Of a DNA stretch of 64,000 nucleotides, positions 33,211 through 47,307 are shown one piece after another. The stretch lies in the NCBI GenBank assembly GCA_029204225.1, contig CM055109.1, positions 19,231,783-19,295,782 on the forward strand, given 5' to 3'. Below the pieces are notes generated by a model. That model was not told the DNA's origin, made no database searches, and saw only the letters and a list, made by a program, of their open reading frames with translations. The DNA comes from Diphasiastrum complanatum. Taxonomy: Eukaryota; Streptophyta; Lycopodiopsida; Lycopodiales; Lycopodiaceae. Each line of letters starts with the position of its first letter. Position 1 is the first letter of the stretch. A program made the position numbers and the translations under genes.

Positions 33211-36031
33211 GGATTTGGGGTCCCCGGGTTTGGGAGTGCCCCGGGGCCCCACCCACACCATCTCCGGATTGGAGTATGGAACTGTGATGGTTTACACTCA
33301 TCCTCCATTGCTGGCGACTTGATCGATTTCATCACTGACAGAGATTTGCTGCTCTTTATGGAGACTCATGAGCACTTCTCTTCATACCGCTGCTTCCCTT
33401 GCTTTTCCATCTAAACCCCATAAAAGCAGAGGCACCCGCTCCTCATCGATACGACCCCCACACCCCCCGTGGTATGATGTTGAATGTCGCTCTCTTCGTC
33501 AGCTTGTCACCCATGCCCGCACTCACGATCCTCATCTCCTCCACTCCGCCAGACGCTCTTACCGTCACACACTCCGCCGAAAAAAGCGTATATATGATGA
33601 CTCCGAAGGAACGCGTCTTGTTGATCTTCTCTTCAGTTCCTCTTCAGGCGCCTTTTGGCGTGAGTTTATCCCTTGTGCTCCACCACCCCTCCTGGATGAC
33701 CTTCGCATATGGACCGAATACGCTACCAAACTATATACCATACCCACTGACGCACCCATCTCTATCTCCCCATGCCCCTCTGAGTTCACCTTCTTCACAT
33801 ATGACATGGTACTTACGGCCATCAAGAGAATGAAGTCCCATAAAGCAAGAGATATCGAAGACCTTGAATCTGAACTCCTAACCCATGCTTCCGACCTCCT
33901 TGCTCCCACACTAGCCACTCTCCTCAATTCCGTCGTTGTCTCTGGTTTCCCCTCATCCTGGTGCACCAACATCATCCACCCTATTCATAAAAATGGTGAT
34001 CCCATGATCCCTAGTAATTACCGCACTATCATGATCGGACATGTTCTCACGAAGCTCTATGGTACCATACTCCAGTCTGCAATGAGTTCAGAGGCGGAAG
34101 CTCGGAGATTACATGCATTGGGGCAAGCAGGTTTCCGATCTCATTATTCTACCACTGACCATATTTTTACACTTCGAGCCTTGATCGAGGAAGCTAAGTA
34201 CAGGAAAGAGAGGGTTTACTGCTGTTTTGTAGATTTCAGGAAGGCCTTCGATTCTGTACCACGCTCCCTGCTCATTCAGAGACTTCGTGACCTTGGTTTC
34301 TCCACAGATATTGTTTTAGCAGTGATGGCTCTTTATGAGAAGGTCTTGGGATGTTTCCCACATAGCAGTGGCTTATCTGATCACATTTGGAGCACCATTG
34401 AGGTGAAACAGGGGTGCTCTCTTTCACCGGTTCTCTTTGGATTGTATATTGATGAGTTAGAGCGAGTCATCTCACAGTGTGGCGGGGGTGGCTGTAGACT
34501 TGGCACCATTCTGATTGCTATTCTCCTTTATGCGGATGATGTAGTACTAGTATCCCCGACCAGAGAGGGTTTGCAGAGGCAGCTGGATTGTTTACAGGGA
34601 TTTTGTACCAGACGGGGGTTGGGGGTGAACACTGCGAAGACCAAGGTTATGGTCTTCAACACTTCTCGAGCCTTCGTGCAGCGCCAGGAGCTCATCTTAG
34701 ATGGACAGGCCTTAGAGGTAGTTTCCTCTTATACCTATTTGGGGATACTCTTCTCTGGTCCTACCTTCAGCATGCGGTAAGCTGCCACCACCCGACTTGG
34801 GAAGGGGCATTCCTCTCTTGTTTAGCTTGAGCGGTTCTGTTTCAGGAATCTCATTCGAGATGTTCGCAGTAAGTGTAGACTCTTTGATACTATTGTCACC
34901 CCCACAGCCTTATATGGAGCAGAGACATGGTGCACCGGCCTCCCTTCATCACACTGGGCCAGCATTTCACGATTGCAAACCACCATGTTAGCCCGTATGA
35001 TTCAGGCGAAGCCCTCGGTTCCACATGAGATCCTTCTTGCAGAGTTTGCCGTTCCACCCATTCAGATATATGTCGCGTTCCAGCTTATCACATACATTCA
35101 GAGAATCCAGGCTCTGCCCGATGAGGATATGAGATATACACAGACAGCACTGGTCTCCTCACACTTTCTTCATGACCAGGGCTATCGACTATCGTGGTTC
35201 TCTCAGGCATCCCATTTCCTCCTTGAGTCATTTGGTATCTCCATTACAGAGCTCCCCTCAGGTACTCATCAGTATATCAGGCGCATCTTATATCGGGCAT
35301 ATCTCGACCGTACTTGGGGGCGACAGCTTGGGGTGAAACCCGGCTACTACTGGACTCATTTTATTGAGCTTGACATAGCAGGGGTCCCGGTCTTACCGCA
35401 TTATTTGGACTCGAGACTATCACATTGCCTCAGATTTACATTGGGACAGCTCCGTGTATCATCACATCAGTTGGCTATTGAGACTGGTAGATTCCAGGGT
35501 ACCCCGAGAGAGGAGCGGATTTGCCAGTTATGCTCTTTAGAGGAGGTGGAGTCAGAGGAGCACTTTATCTTTAGGTGCCCGGTATATTACGAGATCAGAG
35601 GGAGATACCACTGTTTGTTCCGAGACACACCTGTCACCTTACGATCGCTCATAGCTTATGAGGATTCCCGATGCGCGGCACTCATGATACGAGAGATGTT
35701 TATACTACGACAGGATATGTATCAGACAGCCCAGCCGAGTCAGGTTTCTCAGCCTCAGATCACTTCTTTTTTCTCCAAGAGGAGAGGACGTTTTGATGAC
35801 GGTGACGATGATGATGATGACCTACTTGCCCACAAAGACCAGAGACAGCATCCCACACATACCCATGTTGCAGCACGAGCTACTCGACCTATCACGAGGA
35901 GACCTCTTCATCCTCTCAAACGACGTCAGAGACCACCAGTGGCCCTTCATGCCACAGGCCGTATTACATCCTTCTATATCATCAGCACCAGCAGGACAGG
36001 ACTAGATGATAGCGTCATATCTCACTCATGA
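33211..36031 (+). pseudogene. LINE-A ORF2 (endonuclease deleted, RT with stops)
   Basis: The frame after the ORF1 stop opens with spacer codons and the endonuclease start (LRIGVWNCDG, METHE). The sequence then jumps from near 33375 to a point equivalent to about 38388 in LINE-B, removing about 840 bases of endonuclease. From 33368 the RT frame is open: GFPSSWCTNIIHPIHKNGD, CCFVDFRKAFDSVP, KQGCSLSPVLFGLYID and LLYADDVVLVS. In-frame stops are at 34778-34780 (TAA) and 34823-34825 (TAG). The same frame continues from 34973 to 36031 with the C-terminal zinc motif CQLCSLEEVESEEHFIFRC and an acidic DDGDDDDDD tail. The protein would nick and reverse-transcribe at target sites if intact. Confidence 0.9.
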
Positions 36032-36189
36032 CTGTTAGCAGTATACATGCTCCCACATATTTCTAATAGCATCACATCTATTTCAGTTTATAGCTTTAGC
36101 TCTAGATTGCTACTTTGTTACTGTTTTGGAGACGTTTCATACGCTCCTATGGTTACCACATACTTGACATGTACATTTACTAGTCTTAT

Positions 36190-36203
36190 ATGCCTTTTGG
36201 CAT
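36190..36203 (+). other. 3'-terminal hairpin of LINE-A
   Basis: ATGCC-TTTT-GGCAT, 19 bases before the CT tail. The same position in LINE-B is GTGCC-CCTG-GGCAC, so the outer pair changes A-T to G-C while pairing is kept. In LINE-X (31691-31704) the 3' arm is broken (GGGGA). Confidence 0.7.
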
Positions 36204-36219
36204 GGAAAAGACATTGATA

Positions 36220-36222
<3 letters not shown>

Positions 36223-36307
<85 letters not shown>
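36223..36307 (+). repeat. (CT)n tail of LINE-A / junction with LINE-B
   Basis: About 85 bases of CT between the LINE-A 3' UTR and the GC-rich LINE-B 5' UTR; nearly the same length as the LINE-X tail. Confidence 0.97.
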
Positions 36308-36309
<2 letters not shown>

Positions 36310-36475
36310 CGCTCTGCTGGTGCGCTGCCCGCTTGCTGGTGCGCTGCCCGCCCTGCTAGCGCTGCTGCCCTCTCTCTCTCTTGCGCGCCCACCCGCCCTG
36401 CTGGCGCTGCAGTGCTGACCTTCGCACCTGCCCTACGCTGCCCTGCGCTGGTCCTCCATCTGCTTACCGCCTCCT

Positions 36476-37384
36476 ATGGCACCTAAGAAAAAGGAGGGTG
36501 TTCTTACACCCCCCTCCCTGTTGGACACCCCCCCATCACCGGTAGTGATGGAGGAGCCGTCTTCGGTGACAGAAACTATCAACATGGCTGCCATTGACTA
36601 CACTCCTTCCAAACCTACCGAAAGTCTTTTTGCTTATGATCTTAGTTTTATCCGGCAAGAAATTCTTGGACTTAAGAAACAACTACACCTCTTTGAAGCT
36701 GAAAATAGCAAGTTAGCTAAGGATCTTTTTGGTGTCACGGAACGTGTGGAGCAGCTTGAGCAAGAAAATATATATCTTAAGCAACGAATTGCAGAAAAAA
36801 GTGCCTTGGAGGAGACTTCCAACAAGATCAATAGCTTGGAGAAACAAGTCGAGGAGACGAAAACGTGGGCAGCACTCTTCAAACCGGATGATATGGGCAG
36901 CAAACTCTCATCACTCGCAAAACAGGTTGAAGAAACGACATCGATCCTTAAGCAAGGTAATCACTCTCAGATTTCATCTTTTCCGAAGGAAAACGATTTG
37001 GAGACAGTTTTGGGTGAACAAGCCAGAAGGGCCAAAAAAGCCTTTAACATTAGAGTAAGAGGCATTGCCAATGGTGGAAAACCGTTGGAAGAAGCTACGG
37101 ATTTGCTCATTTCCAAGTTATCTCATGTGGCTGACGGTTTTGATACTGCTTGGCGCAGTAAATTTGATGACAATGTTTTGTTTATCAAGTTCCGCTCGCT
37201 TTCACAACGCAATGCTGCCCTTCGGCTTAGGGCAAAGCTTAAAGGTACTTTCATTTATATGGATGATGACTTAACAAATACTCAATGGTTGGCAAGAAAA
37301 AAGATTATCCTTGAAGCGAAAGAGAAAGGGCAAAGGGTTGTTTTTATTGACGGGAAACCGAGATTTTTCGACCTTCCACAATAG
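36476..37384 (+). CDS. LINE-B ORF1 protein (coiled coil, RRM-like, L1 ORF1p C-terminal domain)
   Basis: 302 residues from ATG 36476 (MAPKKKEG, a basic start). A coiled coil spans about residues 55-165 (LFGVTERVEQLEQENIYLKQ; NKINSLEKQVEETKTW). The RRM-like domain starts near residue 195 (NIRVRGIANGGKPLEEAT) and holds NVLFIKFRSLSQRNAALRL. The C-terminal domain reads TFIYMDDDLTNTQW, then EAKEKGQRVVFIDGKPRF. This is an L1 ORF1p-type layout rather than the CCHC-knuckle ORF1 of many plant LINEs. The stop TAG (37382-37384) is followed in the same frame by an open spacer into ORF2. Expected role: binding of the LINE RNA and RNP assembly. Confidence 0.88.
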   Translation: MAPKKKEGVLTPPSLLDTPPSPVVMEEPSSVTETINMAAIDYTPSKPTESLFAYDLSFIRQEILGLKKQLHLFEAENSKLAKDLFGVTERVEQLEQENIYLKQRIAEKSALEETSNKINSLEKQVEETKTWAALFKPDDMGSKLSSLAKQVEETTSILKQGNHSQISSFPKENDLETVLGEQARRAKKAFNIRVRGIANGGKPLEEATDLLISKLSHVADGFDTAWRSKFDDNVLFIKFRSLSQRNAALRLRAKLKGTFIYMDDDLTNTQWLARKKIILEAKEKGQRVVFIDGKPRFFDLPQ

Positions 37385-37402
37385 GAACTAGGGGCCCCCG
37401 GA
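37382..37402 (+). promoter_or_regulatory. Candidate stop-codon readthrough site between ORF1 and ORF2
   Basis: TAG-GAA-CTA-GGGGCCCCCGG: the ORF1 stop, followed by G and then a G/C-rich self-complementary run. LINE-A has TAG-GGA-TTT-GGGGTCCCCGGG at 33208. Both keep ORF2 in the ORF1 frame. UAG followed by G and a downstream structure is known to allow readthrough in some retroviruses. The function here is inferred from the frame and conservation, not shown. Confidence 0.55.
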
Positions 37403-40400
37403 TATAGAAGCTACCCGAGATCCCCTACCAATTTGAGACTTGGCTTCTGGAATTGTAATGGTTTTTTATCTTCGTCATCAGCCGGAGACTTTGCTGATTT
37501 TATTAGAAAATGCGACATTTTGTTGTTGGCTGAAACTCATGAGTCCTTATATCATCCTCTTCCAAATATACAGGAGTACTCTTGGCATTCTGCTTTTCGT
37601 CCATTTGTTAGGGGAAAAACTTGTCGAGGATCTGGAGGAGTAGCTTGTTTATACAGAGACACCACAGTTCAGATGGTTAAACAAGATCCATACGCTCGCT
37701 ATATTTGGTTACACATTATTGGCTCACTATTGGGATTACCTCAGGACATCTATATAGCTGTATGCTATTTTGCTCCACAGACCTCAGTGTTTGCTGAGTT
37801 TGGCGGGGACCCTTTTCAGGCTCTCTCAGATGATATTGCTATCTTTTCTCAGCAGGGTTCCATTTTACTAGCAGGTGATTTCAACGCCCGCACAAGCTCT
37901 AGACAAACCGAATTTCATGCAGCTACGGATCTTCTCAGGCTTTACCCTTTGGATATGGGGCTAGACCGGGTATCACAGGATGCAGACACTCCAGCTACAT
38001 CTTTCGGGGAGCAGTTGATCACTCTAGCAGAGACACACGCTCTTGCCATTTTGAATGGCCTCACACAGTGGCCTTCCTCATCAGCATATACATGCTATCC
38101 TCATGGTGGAGGACATAGTGTGGTCGACTACTTCATTGGATCACCTGCTTTGATCGCTCACATTTCTGATTTCTCCATCACACCCCCTACCATTTCCGAT
38201 CACTCACTCTTACACATCTCACTTGGTCACATAACCTCTTCTTTGCAAATTTCTTGCTCTCTTCCCACTCATAAACGTATTCCTTTCACCCAATCTGGAT
38301 TCACTAATTACACCACAATCTTATCCCAACTACTCGCTAACTTCCCGTTCATGGCACCAATTGACCAGCAAGCCACTTTTCTCTCTACATCCCTCTTAGC
38401 TGCTGCTTCCTCATCCTTCCCCACCAAAACGACATCATCTCACAGAAGTGTTCACAACAGATGGTATGATGCAGAATGCCGCTCTCTTCACAATCATGTG
38501 ACATATGCCAGGTCACACTCCCCTGCCACACTCAAACAATGCCAGAAAGAATATCATAGAACCACCAGAACAAAGAAGATCAAGTACCTACAATCACTCT
38601 GCCAAAAAATGATCAACTCTTTAGATTCACCCTCCTCCTCTTTTTTCTGGAAACATTTCACCAGACACTCTTCAACATTGGCCCCCATAGCCATCGAATC
38701 CTGGATCGAGTATGCCACGGAGTTATATACCACGGACTCTCCTCCTACCTCACTCTCACCGAGACCTGACCACTGCTCACTTTTCACCCCTGACATGGTT
38801 GAAAACGCCATTAAACATGCCAAACTAAATAAAGCCACTGACTATGACTCCTTAAGTGTAGACTTCCTAAAGCCCGTAGCACATCTCATCTCCCCTTACA
38901 TTGCTCATGTTTTTAACACAGCTGTTACTTCTGGTTTTCCTACGGCTTGGTGTACTAATATCCTTCACCCCATCCTCAAGGCAGGTGATCCCATGAATGT
39001 AGGAAACTACCGCACCATTATGATTGGCCACACTCTAGCTAAGATATATGGCTCTATACTACAGACAGTCACTGGATCTTTTGCTGAAACTGAGGGTTTA
39101 CACGCTATGGGTCAAGCTGGTTTCAGACCGGGATATTCTACTTCAGACCAGATCTTCATTTTGAGATGCATTATTGAGGAGGCTCGACATCGGAAACAGA
39201 GAATTTACTGTTGCTTTGTGGATTTTCGCAAAGCTTTTGACTCTGTTCCACGACATCTTCTTTTCCAGAGACTGTCTTCACTTGGCTTTTCAGAGGATAC
39301 TATTGCTGCGATCTTTACTTTATATGAGCGAGTCTTGGCACGTTTCAGAGATGGTAGTGGCTGGTCCTCACAGATACATTCTACCATTGGGGTGAAGCAG
39401 TGTTGCCCCTTATCACCCACTCTTTTTGCACTATATATAGATGACCTCGAGCGGATTATTCGCGAGGAAGGTGGAGAGGGCTGTCCCCTAGCAGACATTA
39501 TTATCCCCATTCTCTTGTACGCTGATGATGTGGTTCTCCTCTCATCCTCTGCAGCTGGTTTACAGAGTCACCTTTCTGCTTTACATCACTTTTGCCAACG
39601 TTGGGGATTGACGGTTAACCTTAAGAAGACTAAGATTATGGTGTTTAACACCAACAGACAGCATATGAGAGATGTGATTTTCTATTATGACGGGCTACCG
39701 ATTGAGATCGTGACCTCCTACACCTATTTGGGAGTTCTTTTCTCTGGTCCGCTACTCACTTTTCGACCAGCAGCCACCGCCAGGCTCCGCAAGGGGCATA
39801 CCGCTCTTGTGCATATGGAGAGATTTTGCTCTACTTATTATGTGCAGGATCCTGCTACCAGATGCCTACTATTTTCTGCTACTGTCTCCCCAGTTGTGCT
39901 ATATTCGGCTGAGACTTGGTGCCCTGATTTATCACGCGATACATGGAGAGATCTTACTCGTATCCAGATTCTCATGCTCAGTAGGATAATCCGGGCTAAG
40001 CCCTCAGTACCACATGATATCATACTAGCCGAGTTTGCTTCTCCTCCATTAGTTGTTGGTGCTATGTTTCAGATCATCACCTTTCTTCACAGGGTATCAG
40101 ATCTAGATACCTCCAGATACATTGTTGCTGCTCTCACTTCATCTTGTACCATTGCAGATCAGGGAGCCAAGCACTCTTGGTATCGCAGTGTCTCAGCCCT
40201 TCTTCAGACTTGGGGTTTATCCGCACTTGATCTTCCGAATGGAACCCATGCTTATATCAGACAGCAGATCTACCGGAGCTACATACGCACTATATGGTCA
40301 CATCTTGATCCAGATAGGGTCAAGCTACATTATTATGGCACACATCTTTTACGGCTGGACGTTTCGGGCTTGCCTATTCTTCCAGTTTATCTTACACAGA

Positions 40401-40936
40401 CGCTATCTTTTGGTCTGAGATATCGTATAGGACAGCTTCGAGTCTCTTCTCATCAGCTTGCTATCGAGACAGGTAGATACACAGACACTCCCAGATTGCA
40501 GCGGATATGTCAGCTTTGTTCTCTTCAGGAGGTGGAAGATGAGTTTCATTTCATCTTTCGCTGCCCAGTATACTATGAGATTAGAGGACGATACCATTGT
40601 TTATACCGAGATATTCCCCTCACGTTGAGCTCCTTCCTCGAGTATCCAGATGCTAGATGTGTGGGTCTTCTTTTGAGAGAGATGTATATTTTACGAGCTT
40701 CACTTCTACCTACGCTCTCAGATATGGATTCCAGTCAGGCTCACATTACTCAGTTCTTCCAGAAGCGAGACAGAGTGGATATTTCGGTTGCGGATTTTGA
40801 CGTCCCCGTCCGAAGATCGAAGACACAGAGAGTTTCGGCTCGATCCAGTGCTACTAGATCTTCATACGCCTCCCACCAGCCTACATCACGACCCACTACT
40901 ACCATCACTCATTACTTTCGGCTTGCTCGTAGCTAG
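37385..40936 (+). CDS. LINE-B ORF2: AP endonuclease - reverse transcriptase - zinc finger
   Basis: The frame is open from the codon after the ORF1 TAG to the stop at 40934-40936 (1184 codons). The AP-like endonuclease has LGFWNCNG (Asn, ~37445), AETHE (~37540), AGDFNA (~37875) and the SDHS motif (~38200). RT has IYCCFVDFRKAFDSVP (~39205), VKQCCPLSPTLFALYID (~39390) and LLYADDVVLLS (39515-39547). A C-terminal zinc motif CQLCSLQEVEDEFHFIFRC lies near 40510-40560. The first in-frame ATG is at about 37667, inside the endonuclease after the catalytic Asn and Glu, so normal initiation there would give a crippled enzyme. TTG at 37433 is a possible non-AUG start, but the open in-frame spacer after UAG suggests readthrough from ORF1. 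Role: nick target DNA and prime reverse transcription. Confidence 0.9.
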   Translation, partial: ELGAPGYRSYPRSPTNLRLGFWNCNGFLSSSSAGDFADFIRKCDILLLAETHESLYHPLPNIQEYSWHSAFRPFVRGKTCRGSGGVACLYRDTTVQMVKQDPYARYIWLHIIGSLLGLPQDIYIAVCYFAPQTSVFAEFGGDPFQALSDDIAIFSQQGSILLAGDFNARTSSRQTEFHAATDLLRLYPLDMGLDRVSQDADTPATSFGEQLITLAETHALAILNGLTQWPSSSAYTCYPHGGGHSVVDYFIGSPALIAHISDFSITPPTISDHSLLHISLGHITSSLQISCSLPTHKRIPFTQSGFTNYTTILSQLLANFPFMAPIDQQATFLSTSLLAAASSSFPTKTTSSHRSVHNRWYDAECRSLHNHVTYARSHSPATLKQCQKEYHRTTRTKKIKYLQSLCQKMINSLDSPSSSFFWKHFTRHSSTLAPIAIESWIEYATELYTTDSPPTSLSPRPDHCSLFTPDMVENAIKHAKLNKATDYDSLSVDFLKPVAHLISPYIAHVFNTAVTSGFPTAWCTNILHPILKAGDPMNVGNYRTIMIGHTLAKIYGSILQTVTGSFAETEGLHAMGQAGFRPGYSTSDQIFILRCIIEEARHRKQRIYCCFVDFRKAFDSVPRHLLFQRLSSLGFSEDTIAAIFTLYERVLARFRDGSGWSSQIHSTIGVKQCCPLSPTLFALYIDDLERIIREEGGEGCPLADIIIPILLYADDVVLLSSSAAGLQSHLSALHHFCQRWGLTVNLKKTKIMVFNTNRQHMRDVIFYYDGLPIEIVTSYTYLGVLFSGPLLTFRPAATARLRKGHTALVHMERFCSTYYVQDPATRCLLFSATVSPVVLYSAETWCPDLSRDTWRDLTRIQILMLSRIIRAKPSVPHDIILAEFASPPLVVGAMFQIITFLHRVSDLDTSRYIVAALTSSCTIADQGAKHSWYRSVSALLQTWGLSALDLPNGTHAYIRQQIYRSYIRTIWSHLDPDRVKLHYYGTHLLRLDVSGLPILPVYLTQTLSFGLRYRIGQLRVSSHQLAIETGRYTDTPRLQRICQLCSLQEVEDEFHFIFRCPVYYEIRGRYHCLYRDIPLTLSSFLEYPDARCVGLLLREMYILRASLLPTLSDMDSSQAHITQFFQKRDRVDISVADFDVPVRRSKTQRVSARSSATRSSYASHQPTSRPTTTITHYFRLARS

Positions 40937-41123
40937 TTTCCTCCGCGGAGCAGGTGGTTAAGCTCTTGCTTTGTACCCTCACCAGCTGGTGGTCAAGCTT
41001 GGATACTTTTTCTCTTAGAGACAGAGAGATCGATATTTAGTTTTAGTTTTACTGTCTTTTCATTGGTAAATAAGTCCTTATGCGGACAATGCTTCTCACA
41101 TTTTGTACTCTCTTTTGTCTTAT

Positions 41124-41137
41124 GTGCCCCTGGGCAC
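41124..41137 (+). other. 3'-terminal hairpin of LINE-B
   Basis: GTGCC-CCTG-GGCAC lies before AAAAGACGTTAATAATAATA and the CT tail. It is equivalent to the LINE-A hairpin at 36190-36203 and is probably what the RT recognises at the RNA 3' end (inference from other LINEs). Confidence 0.65.
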
Positions 41138-41175
41138 CAAAAGACGTTAATAATAATAATTCTAATTCTAATTCT

Positions 41176-44749
<3,574 letters not shown>

Positions 44750-45440
44750 TGTTACGGCCATATTCAACTAAGGACATGGAATAGTCCTAATATGGTAGAC
44801 CGGCCTTTCGGTGTTCGAGATTGTTGGTCACGCCAAGATTTAATTCCATGTCAAGGCCACTTTGTGACTAATGACCTTGAGAGGACCCAGACATTCTTTA
44901 ATGAGACATACGGAGTAGTGCATGTACATGTGACTGTTGTATGCATGTGGACCACATGAGAGCTGTGATCTACTCATAGTCTAGATCCAGGCTTGATCTA
45001 GGATTGGTTGGGAGGTTTTGCTCCTATATGTCTTCTGCTGTGTCCTCTTATCCTCGTCTTAGGGGTTATTCCCTAGTGGTCATTACAGAATGCCTCTCTC
45101 TAGGCTCACTTATGCACAATCCTCAAGCACCCCTTAAACCTGACCCATCCTAATGTCGACACATGGCCAACTCCATGCACAGTCGACACTTGCCACTTGG
45201 CAGTACCCTGACACATAGGCAAGCGAGTAGGCTGACATGTGTCACTCATACACTAGACCAAGTGTCCAATGAGCATGTGACATGTGTCATGTTTGACTGG
45301 TCAACCCTAACATGTGTCACTCATTCATTGGACCAAGTGTCCCGATGAGCATATTATGACACTTATCATGTTGACTAGTCAAATCCTACTTTTTAGGAGG
45401 TCAGTCCAGCCACTCCTAATTAGTGACCCAGTACCCTACA
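44750..45440 (+). repeat. LTR (3' LTR of the preceding element)
   Basis: Starts TGTTACGGCC right after the polypurine tract and ends near GTACCCTACA (TG...CA). It contains two diverged direct repeats (45236-45285 and 45308-45360) with ACATGTGTCACTCAT, GACCAAGTGTCC and ATGAGCAT words. No matching 5' LTR is in the window, so a target duplication could not be checked. Confidence 0.6.
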
Positions 45441-47226
45441 GCAAAGCAACATGCGACTCGGAGGCTCAAAAGCTCAATTAACAATTTTATTTACATTTTT
45501 GTTACAAAGGTCACCACAGGCCGATGACAAAAAATACATCTGTACATAAAACAGTAAACAACCGGGACAGGGAGTGAAAGCTATAACAACCAAAGACTTG
45601 GAATCAAGCAAGATCCAACATCTAGCACTACCAACGTCGATCCCGCCACCAACACCTTCAACCATCACTTACACCCAGCTAGCTCCATCCTGGCTATACA
45701 CACGCATATTGTCATCCACCTTGTCCTAGGTAGATAGAATGAATGGCTGAGAGTCACTGGTTAAGTCAATGGGCCCTAGTCCAACATCTAATTTCAAATA
45801 GGGGTGTGAACTCCAAGGGAAAATTCCTTTCTAGATTTGAGATCCCAGAACATGAACTTGGTTGCATGTGAATTATTCTTGAGATTTACTCGATCTTTTC
45901 TAAAGTAAATGAATTCCAAGAAACTTGAAATCAAGTACATCAATGAAAAATGAAAACACTAAAAGCAATTCATTCACATCAAGCAAACAGACTATATCTG
46001 CAGTGACTGCAAGTCTAGCAAGGTCTCCATTACTTCGTCAAGAATTCTCAATTGTATTTTGGTAGACATTCAAACTTCAGAGACTCTAGCTAGAGATTAG
46101 AGTTTCTAGAAAAACATTTGTCCTCAAGCTTGTAGAACTTTATGTAGGACTATGCCCTTAAGACTTCAAAAATTTTAAGGTTTCATTCTAGTAATGTTCC
46201 AACACAAAATACAAGTAGATCCTTAAGTAGGGTGGGTTCACATTTTCTATTGAGTGTTGACAAGTTGCTACTTCATACTTCACCCAAAATTATGCTTTAG
46301 ATAATCTTAAAATGTGAAGTTGAAGCCATTGTTTATTGAGTAGGTATAAATGCCCACTGCATTCGAAAGTCACTCGAGAATTTACTTGGTGCAGTTGCTT
46401 TATGAAAACCACCACAAGAGCTACTCTACTAATGCAGATTTCAGGTTGAGATTCTCAACAATTACAAAAGGTGCACATAGAAACTTTGTCCGCTCTTATT
46501 TAAAGTGGTTTAGCTCGTTTTTTGACAATTCCCCTAAAAAATTTCAAGGAGAAGCAATCTTCGTCTCTAATTCTTATGAGATGAGGATCTGTATTGGAAT
46601 CTTTGGGTGGCTGTTCTTCTTTAATTAATTGATTAATTTGCTGCTGTACTTTTACATGGGCATGTGACTGAGAAAGGTACAACTCACAACGTTTGTGCAA
46701 AATGGGTATGGAAAAATAGGAGAATTTTCCTATTTCATATTTCCTTTTCGTGTGGCTGGGTGGAATCGATGTCCAGACTTCAACAAGAGGAAAGGAGGCC
46801 TCCTGTCACTAATTGGAGGACCAAGTGGGAGAATTGATTGTTAATGGGTAACATGACCAAACTGCATATCTCTGGTGAACGAAAGAGATGATAACCAAAC
46901 TGCATATCTATGGTGAATGAAAGAGATGATCAGAAATTACAACCACTGTGAGGAACATATAAGTTGCAGTCCTAGAAGTTTACAAGAGAACGAGAAACAA
47001 ACACTGTAGAAAAAAGATCAGGGTCTATTCACAAAAGGCACATACAATCAGAATCAATTACAAACAAAGGTAAGGGTTATTTTGGAATACAGCAAATAAA
47101 TCCAGAAATAGGCACTACTGAGTTTCAGCAGCACAGCTGAATACATTGCATAGGTTCGCATATGCACAATAATGTTTCTTCAGGATCAAACAAAGTCAAA
47201 CGTCTTCATGGAAGGTAGACTCTCAC
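45441..47226. other. Intronic sequence between the LTR and AXR1 exon, no gene
   Basis: Low-complexity AT-rich intron. A near-exact short duplication (CCAAACTGCATATCT-TGGTGAA, ~46857 and ~46896) is the only structure noticed. Confidence 0.5.
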
Positions 47227-47307
47227 CGGTCAAAAATGCCTGGATATCTATTGTATGTTGCTGCAAACTGATCAACAGCTCGAAGAAGAATGTAAATTTC
47301 AACATTG
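47227..47307 (-). CDS. AXR1: AXR1/NAE1-like exon (YILLRAVD block)
   Basis: An 81-base exon encoding NVEIYILLRAVDQFAATYNR and YPGIFD. It matches the AXR1 segment GFYILLRAVDRFAG-Y-K-FPGQFD. The acceptor is CATGCCTGCAG| and the donor CCG|GTGAGA. It enters in phase 2 (AG from the previous exon plus C gives Ser) and leaves in phase 2 (CG), completed by G at 8524. This is the 5' flank of the 38.7-kb intron. No stop codons or gaps. Confidence 0.93.

Larger units (their letters stand above)
31808..36307 (+). mobile_element. LINE-A: L1-type LINE, defective
   Basis: Contains ORF1 (31819-33210), a damaged ORF2 (33211-36031), a ~190-base 3' UTR and a CT tail (36223-36307). It lies head to tail between LINE-X and LINE-B. 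Most of the endonuclease is deleted and two stop codons interrupt ORF2 after the RT, so it cannot retrotranspose by itself. The 3' UTR ends are nearly the same as in LINE-X (CACATACTTGACATGTAC; AAAAGACATT-ATAAAG). Confidence 0.88.

Noticed and set aside
34973-36031. Separate protein with CQLCSLEEVESEEHFIFRC zinc motif
   Set aside because: Same frame as LINE-A ORF2 and aligned with the C-terminus of LINE-B ORF2; it is the end of ORF2 after two stops.
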